DNA of 10,895 bases from Candidatus Parcubacteria bacterium (GTDB lineage: Bacteria > Patescibacteriota > Patescibacteriia > Patescibacteriales > UBA12075): the NCBI GenBank assembly GCA_023142215.1, contig JAGLJW010000066.1:1-10895 (forward strand), read 5' to 3'. The notes under the pieces were generated by a model, which saw only the letters and a program-made list of their open reading frames with translations, had not been told where the DNA came from and did not search any database. Positions 1 through 3,714 of this stretch are shown here, piece by piece. Both the position numbers and the translations under genes were made by a program. Each line of letters opens with the position of its first letter. The stretch's first letter is position 1.

Positions 1-17
1 CTAGCTCCAAGATGACA
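1..17 (-). repeat. Partial copy of the TGTCATTCTGGA-family repeat, cut by the window edge
   Basis: The reverse complement starts TGTCATCTTGGAGCTAG. This matches the outer arm of the repeat found at 636-789 and, in coding sequence, at 8886-8915. The rest of the copy lies outside the window, so its full structure cannot be judged. Confidence 0.5.
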
Positions 18-69
18 ATTTTATTCATAATTCATAATTATATTTTCCAGCTAGCGAATCTTAAAAAAA

Positions 70-246
70 TCACATATACTTCTTAATAAATTTATCCAAA
101 TCACGCTCAAAAACCCGATAAGTCTTTCGACCTATTCGGGCTACTTTTAAATCACCTTCTTCAATCCAACGATAAACAGTTCTATTGGAAACCTTCATTA
201 TCTTGGCAATTTCTTTAACTGTTAAAATGTCATTATTTCTAAACAC
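70..246 (-). CDS. Small excisionase/MerR-like helix-turn-helix DNA-binding protein
   Basis: A 58-residue protein with a GTG start. Residues 8-30 (LTVKEIAKIMKVSNRTVYRW) form the helix-turn-helix with the order typical of the HTH_17/excisionase family: LTVKEIA, a turn, then the recognition helix VSNRTVYRWI. A wing follows (GDLKVARIGRKTYRV), then a basic tail (DLDKFIKKYM). An in-frame TAA lies six codons upstream and no ATG or TTG intervenes, so GTG at 244-246 is the only start giving a complete domain. No Shine-Dalgarno sequence is visible. Family members are phage or plasmid excisionases, small regulators, or DNA-binding parts of larger systems; nothing here identifies a target. The structured block at 338-549 lies about 90 bases upstream on the same strand and could be its leader. 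The stop is TGA. The domain call is firm; the role is unknown. Confidence 0.85.
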   Translation of the reverse strand: MFRNNDILTVKEIAKIMKVSNRTVYRWIEEGDLKVARIGRKTYRVFERDLDKFIKKYM

Positions 247-267
247 TCTTTGTATTAGATTTTAGAA

Positions 268-326
268 TTAAGATTTAAGATTTAAGAATATCTATCAAAA
301 ATCTAGAATCTAGAATCTAGAATCTA
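268..326. repeat. Two short tandem heptamer arrays
   Basis: AAGATTT is repeated about 2.5 times at 270-287, and AATCTAG about 3.9 times at 300-326. The second array contains overlapping TCTAGA palindromes. Read on the minus strand, it can form small stems followed by five Ts (complement of 297-301), so it might act as a weak terminator for minus-strand transcription coming from 338-549. The stems are short and AT-rich, so this is tentative. Confidence 0.55.
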
Positions 327-337
327 ATTTGTAAAGA

Positions 338-549
338 GTCAGTATCCACTCTCTTATTTTTAAAATAATTACTAAAATTTAATAATTATTCTAACTATTA
401 ATCACCAAGCATGGGCGTGTTTAATAGTTAACAGGTCTGCTACTAAATACAAATTTATTATATCTAATAGCAGTCCTGCAATTAAGCTTTCATGGATGTA
501 CGAAGAAAACATCTAATAAAAACCCAAAATAAGAGAGCGGATGCAAGAC
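338..549. ncRNA. Candidate structured RNA (or foldable DNA element) with closing stem and four hairpins
   Basis: By hand, 342-360 pairs with 526-544 (17 Watson-Crick pairs, one G-T, one A-C mismatch), and 338-340 pairs with 547-549 across a 1x2 internal loop. Inside lie four hairpins: 364-370/384-390 (7 bp); 392-401/421-430 (10 bp, with a further small stem CAC/GTG inside); 432-442/468-478 (11 positions with one T-T mismatch); and 494-499/509-514 (6 bp including one G-T). The first three are separated by single bases. No reading frame explains the stretch. Pairing quality is almost equal on both strands, so the strand is unresolved. On the minus strand a TATAAT sits just before the closing stem (561-566), and T-tailed palindromic heptamers lie after it. 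I do not recognise tmRNA, 6S, SRP or RNase P signatures. It could also be a MITE or a recombination site. Confidence 0.45.
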
Positions 550-560
550 AAACATGGGAT

Positions 561-566
561 ATTATA
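561..566 (-). promoter_or_regulatory. Possible -10 element for minus-strand transcription of the structured block
   Basis: A perfect TATAAT on the minus strand would place a start near 553, a few bases before the closing stem begins at 549. No good -35 is seen at the usual distance (the region reads roughly TAAAAG), and TATAAT is not rare in AT-rich DNA. The call rests mainly on position. Confidence 0.25.
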
Positions 567-570
567 CTTC

Positions 571-628
571 TTTTTGAAGTATACTTTTATAAGATTTTTA
601 AAAACCTTACAAAAGTATAATTCAAAAA
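571..628. repeat. 58-bp near-perfect palindrome
   Basis: 571-599 is the reverse complement of 600-628 except at three positions (579/620, 589/610, 594/605), with no central spacer. The outer arms read TTTTTGAA and TTCAAAAA. An alternative hairpin, 563-570 with 576-583 (TATACTTC/GAAGTATA, loop of five Ts) followed by CTTTTAT, competes with it and resembles a plus-strand intrinsic terminator. It may be a terminator, a small MITE or a cruciform-forming site. Confidence 0.6.
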
Positions 629-635
629 ATACTAT

Positions 636-789
636 TGTCATTCTGGAACGAAGCGAATGCTATCCCACTGTCATTCTGGAACGGAGCAAATGCGTAGTGA
701 TAGAATCTCATTAATTATGCAACCGTGCGTAATTAATAAGATCCTATCGCTTTAGCTCCAGGATAACATGCTCTAACTCCAGGATGACA
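636..789. repeat. TGTCATTCTGGA-family repeats forming a long inverted repeat
   Basis: A plus-orientation copy begins at 636 (TGTCATTCTGGAACGAAGCG). A second runs 669-709, and inverted copies lie at 740-768 and 771-789. The inner part folds: GATAGAATCT (699-708) pairs with AGATCCTATC (739-748, one mismatch), and TTAATTATGC pairs with GCGTAATTAA around an AACCGT loop, giving a hairpin spanning roughly 669-768. A further 30-bp copy lies in coding sequence at 8886-8915 and a partial copy at 1-17. The family is unrelated to the GC-rich REPs and has no visible mobiliser in the window. Confidence 0.7.
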
Positions 790-1000
790 TATAAAAGTTA
801 TCAACATTAAATTTATTTCACTCTTAATTAATCTCATTATAATATATTTTGTCGTCTATTGTCAACTAATGTTATCCACATTTATCAATATACTACCATT
901 ATTGATTATAACGCTATATTATCAACAAATATCTTTAAAAAGAAACTATATTTATTTAAATTCTATCATACTTTATGGTTATTAACAATATTATTTTATA
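790..1000. other. AT-rich stretch with clustered DnaA-box-like sequences; possible origin or DnaA-binding site
   Basis: TTATCAACA occurs at 798-806 and 919-927, and the consensus DnaA box TTATCCACA at 872-880, all in the same orientation within 130 bases. A weaker TTATTAACA lies at 979-987. The flanking sequence is strongly AT-rich and holds no gene. Against an origin call: no dnaA, dnaN, rnpA or other origin-linked gene is in the window, the genes on the right are transcribed toward this site, and a TTATCAACA also occurs by chance in coding sequence (7853-7861). Confidence 0.3.
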
Positions 1001-1030
1001 TGTAAGTATAATTAACCATACTTAATTAAA

Positions 1031-1044
1031 TGACATCAATGTCA
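1031..1044. promoter_or_regulatory. Operator-like palindrome TGACAT-CA-ATGTCA
   Basis: Perfect 6-bp inverted repeat with a 2-base spacer in a gene-free stretch. It has the size of a dimeric regulator site, but no gene starts next to it and no convincing promoter was found. The 8-bp inverted repeat TATGGTTA/TAACCATA (974-981/1013-1020) lies just before it. Confidence 0.25.
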
Positions 1045-1092
1045 CAAAAAGGCTTGATTTTTGTTTAAGATTGGTTATTTATGCAAATAAAA

Positions 1093-1130
1093 AAAATGTG
1101 TAAAAACATTATAATATTTTTACACATTTT
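1093..1130. terminator. Bidirectional intrinsic-terminator-like hairpin
   Basis: Positions 1093-1106 pair perfectly with 1117-1130 (14 bp, AAAATGTGTAAAAA against TTTTTACACATTTT) around a 10-base loop. On the minus strand the stem is followed by a run of Ts (complement of the A tract 1086-1096), which suits termination of the leftward abiE transcript about 260 bases after its stop codon. The stem is AT-rich, so its strength is uncertain. Confidence 0.5.
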
Positions 1131-1136
1131 GATTAT

Positions 1137-1337
1137 CCGTACATGCGCCCCGCCGGGGCGTATCATTCATTGTATATGCACCCTGCTGGGGCATATCTTT
1201 ATTTATTATCATATCCCATGCCCTATTTTTTATCATCGTACATACGCCCTGCTGGGGCGTATCAAAACAACGGGACATAATTAAAACAAAACAACAAAAC
1301 AATAAACAAAGATACGCCCCAGCGGGGCGCATCTACG
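1137..1337. repeat. REP cluster A: three GTAC/GTAT-type copies and one inverted GTAG-type copy (BIME-like)
   Basis: Each REP is 27 bp around a GC-rich hairpin (CGCCCC-AGC-GGGGCG or close variants). Copies lie at 1138-1164 (head CGTACA), 1171-1197 (head TGTATA, weakened stem) and 1237-1263 (head CGTACA) in plus orientation, and at 1311-1337 in minus orientation (head CGTAGA). A degenerate piece lies near 1211-1225. The first 71 bases (1137-1207) match 2984-3054, inside the RAYT gene, at 64 positions. The cluster lies between the abiE stop codon and the terminator hairpin and could protect or shape the 3' end of that mRNA. Confidence 0.85.
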
Positions 1338-1363
1338 GATATTATAATGATAATTGATTAATT

Positions 1364-1390
1364 GAGACGCAATGAATCGGCGTCTCTACG
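1364..1390 (-). repeat. Second REP family: GTAG-AGACGC...GCGTCTC palindrome
   Basis: 27 bp; on the minus strand it begins CGTAGAGACGCC and ends GCGTCTC. GAGACGC (1364-1370) pairs with GCGTCTC (1380-1386) around nine bases. The GTAG head matches that of the GC-rich REPs, although the stem is unrelated. Its TAG is the stop codon of the AbiEii toxin gene. A sister copy lies in frame in the giant gene at 7427-7453. Confidence 0.7.
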
Positions 1391-2108
1391 TGTTATTGTT
1401 CACAGCAATTTGTATTGCCAATTCCTTTAAAACTTCTTTTTTAAAATTCTTCTTTATCCAATTTCTTTTACCGTCATCTACCAATTCACCAACTCTATCC
1501 AAAATATTTATATCATTAACATTTTTCTCAATAAACTCCACGGCATATTGTAAATACTCACTTATATTTTTGCCTGTATTCAACAAAATAATATCCTCAT
1601 TAAACTTCCACATTTTCTTAAAGAAAAAATTAATATCATATAAATCCCGATTTGCTATCACTATTTGACTTACATCATTACTGGAACCTCTGCTTATAAG
1701 TGCTACAAGTTTATGAGCAAAAATATCCTCTTTTTTCAAAATTTTCAATGGCATCCCTGAAACTATATCTTTTACTTCATATGTATTCAGTTTATTATTC
1801 TTATGTCTTGTTGATAAATCTATCTTGAGAGCTTGGTATTGATCGGAATATTTTAATTTGATACTAGTTTTTGTTTTTATATCACCATATTGACTAAGTA
1901 AACTAAGTAATCGTTCCTTTATCAACTCATCCTTCTCTGCGTTAAGTGAATCAAAATCTAAATCAACCGAAAATCTATCCAAGCCATACACAAAATAACA
2001 AGCTGTTCCACCTTTAAAACCAAGATTATTTGCAAGAAACGCATCCCCTGATATATCAGACAATATTCTCAACATTATTTTTTTGTGTACATCTTTATCT
2101 AATTTCAT
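1386..2108 (-). CDS. abiEii: AbiEii-type nucleotidyltransferase toxin of a type IV toxin-antitoxin system
   Basis: A 240-residue protein of the AbiEii/AbiGii nucleotidyltransferase family. These toxins belong to the DNA polymerase beta-like fold; related toxins modify tRNA or otherwise stop growth, and AbiE systems can abort phage infection. Visible motifs: GGTA at 33-36, then R45-x-S47-x-D49-x-D51 (GLDRFSVDLDFD), the metal-binding core; KID at 95-97; FAHKLVALISR at 130-140; and RDLYDI at 154-159. All core acidic residues are present, so it looks active. The ATG overlaps the AbiEi stop by four bases (ATGA), so it is translationally coupled and in one operon. Its stop codon TAG is supplied by the REP-like palindrome 1364-1390, so the C-terminus may have been trimmed or reshaped by repeat insertion; the length is slightly short for the family. 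The substrate cannot be told from sequence. Confidence 0.85.
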   Translation of the reverse strand: MKLDKDVHKKIMLRILSDISGDAFLANNLGFKGGTACYFVYGLDRFSVDLDFDSLNAEKDELIKERLLSLLSQYGDIKTKTSIKLKYSDQYQALKIDLSTRHKNNKLNTYEVKDIVSGMPLKILKKEDIFAHKLVALISRGSSNDVSQIVIANRDLYDINFFFKKMWKFNEDIILLNTGKNISEYLQYAVEFIEKNVNDINILDRVGELVDDGKRNWIKKNFKKEVLKELAIQIAVNNNT

Positions 2109-2686
2109 ATCATTAATTTAACTAATTTACGAATATCATCTTCTAGCCTTTTATTATTGTAGATTTTAGATATTTTAATTAATTTGTCTTTATCAATATC
2201 GCTTAAATCATCAAGTTGTTGAAAATTTGCTTTATAAAAATAATCGCAAATTGCACGTTCTTTATTGGCAATAAAATAAGTGCCTTTATTACTAATACCC
2301 AGACGATTATTTAAAATATTTTCAGGCAATCTCCGATAAGAAAACTTGCCATAATTATTTTTTAATTCTAATTTTCTATCTGAAGCAGAAAAATATGTGC
2401 CATACCATTGATGTATCACACCTTCTTTTGTTAATGCCGTTTCAAAACTTATATACGAATTCCTTTTTAAGCTTCCAGCCAACTCTAATTCATCAAGTTC
2501 TACTCCGTTTATAATATACAAGCCTCTTTGAATAGATTTCAAAAAACCTTTTTCTTTCATTCTTGATATATTAACATATAAAATTTTCTTATCTTCAACA
2601 CCCCAATAAATTGCCAATTCATTAGTTGAAAAGACGGTTTTACTTGATTTATGTAGGATATCTATTTTTTGTGCTAATTTTGACAT
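2105..2686 (-). CDS. abiEi: AbiEi-type antitoxin/autoregulator
   Basis: A 193-residue protein if started at ATG (2684-2686); an upstream in-frame TTG at 2696-2698 would add four residues but lies within the operator-like palindrome. The N-terminus is a winged helix-turn-helix (FSTNELAIYWGVEDKK, then ISRMKEKGFLKSIQRGLYII), which in this family binds the operon's own promoter. The C-terminal part (SYISFETALTKEGVI, then the KGTYFIANKERAICDYFY stretch) matches the AbiEi antitoxin domain that counters AbiEii. AbiE is classed as type IV: the antitoxin protects without binding the toxin tightly, and represses transcription. Promoter elements and a palindrome lie directly upstream. No Shine-Dalgarno sequence is seen. 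The stop TGA overlaps the toxin start. The RAYT gene ends 68 bases upstream on the same strand but appears to be a separate unit. Confidence 0.85.
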   Translation of the reverse strand: MSKLAQKIDILHKSSKTVFSTNELAIYWGVEDKKILYVNISRMKEKGFLKSIQRGLYIINGVELDELELAGSLKRNSYISFETALTKEGVIHQWYGTYFSASDRKLELKNNYGKFSYRRLPENILNNRLGISNKGTYFIANKERAICDYFYKANFQQLDDLSDIDKDKLIKISKIYNNKRLEDDIRKLVKLMI

Positions 2687-2692
2687 TTTATG

Positions 2693-2706
2693 TAACAATT
2701 TTGTTA
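2693..2706. promoter_or_regulatory. Operator-like palindrome in the abiE leader
   Basis: TAACAA-TT-TTGTTA is a perfect 6-bp inverted repeat lying between the predicted transcription start (about 2714) and the abiEi ATG. AbiEi antitoxins are known to repress their own operon by binding inverted repeats near the promoter, so this is the most likely site here. A second palindrome (ATATTAATAT, 2713-2722) overlaps the -10 region. Confidence 0.4.
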
Positions 2707-2720
2707 TACTATATATTAAT

Positions 2721-2747
2721 ATTATATCATTTGTGTATTATTGTCAA
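2721..2747 (-). promoter_or_regulatory. Promoter of the abiE operon
   Basis: On the minus strand a perfect -35 TTGACA (2742-2747) and a perfect -10 TATAAT (2721-2726) are separated by 15 bases, slightly short of the optimal 17. Transcription would start near 2714, giving a leader of about 28 bases before the ATG. The promoter lies immediately after the RAYT stop codon. Confidence 0.65.
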
Positions 2748-2753
2748 TAGATC

Positions 2754-3398
2754 TCACATCGGATTATTTTCATCAAATTCCCATTTTTCAGGATTATCAA
2801 TAATATATTGTCTTTTATTGTTTAATTCGTCTTCATTGCGAATTACACGATCATGAAAACGTGGTTGCCAGGCAAATTCGCTATTTTGATGATTTTTATT
2901 TATTTGTTTTGTGCATGCACCTTTGAATTGATTAATTATAGAACCTAATACGCCAGATTTCCAATTTGGATTTAATTTATTCCCCGTACATGCGCCCCGC
3001 TGGGACGTATCATTCATCGTATATGCGCCCCGCTGGGGCGTATCTTTGTTTATTGTTTTGTTGATTTGTTTCGATATGCTCCGTTGTTCTGATACGCCCC
3101 AGCGGGGCGCATCTACGACGGGGTTATTATCAATAACGACAATCCCGTGAAAATGATTTGGCATTGTTACAAAATAATCAATAATCACATTTTTTCTAAT
3201 TATCCCTGTTTTTAACCATTCGGATTTTATAATGTCACCAATTTCATTTAAAACCATTTTACCATTAATAATTTCACCGAAATATGGAAATTTATTTTTG
3301 GTACAAATGGTAACAAAATACCACCCGTCGGTGGCATAATCATATCCATCTCTGCGTCGTGATTTAATACGATATTTATTTTTATATAGATCTGACAT
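2754..3398 (-). CDS. REP-associated tyrosine transposase (RAYT, Y1/HUH family) with REPs inside its own coding sequence
   Basis: A 214-residue single-strand HUH transposase of the RAYT (TnpA_REP/Y1_Tnp) family, which recognises GTAG-headed REP hairpins. Seen: WYFVTICTKNKFPYFG (26-41); the metal-binding HxH in MPNHFHGIVV (79-88, H82 and H84); LGSIINQFKG (151-160); FAWQPRFHDRVIR (175-187); and RQYIIDNPEKW (196-206) with Y198 the probable nucleophile. Catalytic motifs are intact and the frame is unbroken, so it may be active. The linker between the HUH and the C-terminal helices (about 94-139) is largely translated REP: VVDAPRWGVS at 94-103, then DTPQRGAYT and DTSQRGACT between 119 and 138. ATG at 3396-3398 gives the full domain; no Shine-Dalgarno is visible. 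REP/BIME clusters flank or invade every neighbouring transcription unit, consistent with this enzyme spreading them. The symbol is left empty because RAYTs are named inconsistently. Confidence 0.9.
   Translation of the reverse strand: MSDLYKNKYRIKSRRRDGYDYATDGWYFVTICTKNKFPYFGEIINGKMVLNEIGDIIKSEWLKTGIIRKNVIIDYFVTMPNHFHGIVVIDNNPVVDAPRWGVSEQRSISKQINKTINKDTPQRGAYTMNDTSQRGACTGNKLNPNWKSGVLGSIINQFKGACTKQINKNHQNSEFAWQPRFHDRVIRNEDELNNKRQYIIDNPEKWEFDENNPM
2984..3117. repeat. REP cluster B, inside the RAYT coding sequence
   Basis: Two GTAC/GTAT-headed copies in plus orientation (2985-3011, with GGGACG replacing one GGGGCG arm, and 3018-3044) and one GTAG-headed copy in minus orientation (3091-3117). 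All three are 27 bp, so they keep frame. On the coding strand the first two read D-T-(P/S)-Q-R-G-A-(Y/C)-T and the third reads V-D-A-P-R-W-G-V-S. The arrangement, two direct then one inverted, matches cluster A. Confidence 0.9.
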
Positions 3399-3410
3399 GT
3401 TATTTTATTT

Positions 3411-3599
3411 AATTAATGATACGTCTCAATCAATTAATGATACGCCCCAGCGGGGCGCATTTACGATATATATTTTGTTCGTGGATTTGATACGTCCCGA
3501 TTGATTAATGATACGCCCCGATTGATTAATGATACGCCCCGATTGATTAATGATACGCCCCGATTGATTAATGATACGCCCCAGCGGGGCGCATCTACG
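3411..3599. repeat. REP cluster C with 21-bp tandem array of REP half-sites
   Basis: The unit is a REP half (GATACGCCCC) plus an 11-base spacer (GATTGATTAAT). Four contiguous units lie at 3489-3509 (GTCC variant), 3510-3530, 3531-3551 and 3552-3572, running into a complete REP at 3573-3599 (GTAG-headed, minus orientation). A diverged unit at 3418-3438 leads into another complete REP at 3439-3465 (head CGTAAA). Only the terminal copy of each run keeps both hairpin arms. The cluster lies upstream of the RAYT start codon, between it and the giant gene. There are no unique spacers, so it is not a CRISPR array. Confidence 0.85.
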
Positions 3600-3613
3600 A
3601 TTATTTCATTTTC

Positions 3614-3680
3614 CCGTACATGCGCCCCGCTGGGGCGTATCTTTGTTTATTATCATATCCATGTCCCGCTGGGGCGTATC
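3614..3680 (+). repeat. Two plus-orientation REPs downstream of the giant gene
   Basis: 3615-3641 is a complete GTAC-headed REP. At 3654-3680 a second copy keeps the hairpin (CCCGCT-GGGG arm, GTATC tail) but lacks the GTA head and has GTCCC in place of GCCCC. The sequence after the first copy (CTTTGTTTATT) matches that after the REP at 3018-3044. The hairpins begin about 35 bases after the giant gene's stop and could serve as its transcript end or 3' stabiliser. Confidence 0.8.
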
Positions 3681-3714
3681 ATCATCAATCATATCATCAT
3701 CAATTATAAATATT

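Noticed and set aside
338..549. tmRNA, 6S RNA, SRP RNA, RNase P RNA or integron attC identity for the structured block
   Set aside because: There is no tRNA-like end or tag frame for tmRNA. The multibranched shape does not fit the single long hairpin of 6S, and no conserved SRP or RNase P motifs were seen. The attC R sites are absent. It is therefore left unnamed.
1081..1332. Short open frames on both strands across 1081-1332, one encoding a RAYT-linker-like peptide
   Set aside because: They are translations of the REP cluster. REPs are open in five of six frames, and only the linker part of RAYT is matched, with no HUH or C-terminal motif, so this is neither a gene nor a RAYT pseudogene.
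1372..1668. Plus-strand frame opposite the toxin gene
   Set aside because: Antisense shadow of abiEii, which has clear family motifs on the minus strand.
2696..2698. TTG start for AbiEi
   Set aside because: It lies inside the operator-like palindrome and adds only four residues. ATG at 2684-2686 is the better choice, though TTG is not excluded.
70..3398. Alternative genetic code with TGA read as Gly
   Set aside because: TGA ends the HTH, AbiEi and RAYT genes at the expected family lengths, and no in-frame TGA occurs in the giant gene.
3489..3599. Possible CRISPR array
   Set aside because: The 21-bp units are contiguous, with no unique spacers, and no cas gene is present. They are tandem REP half-sites.
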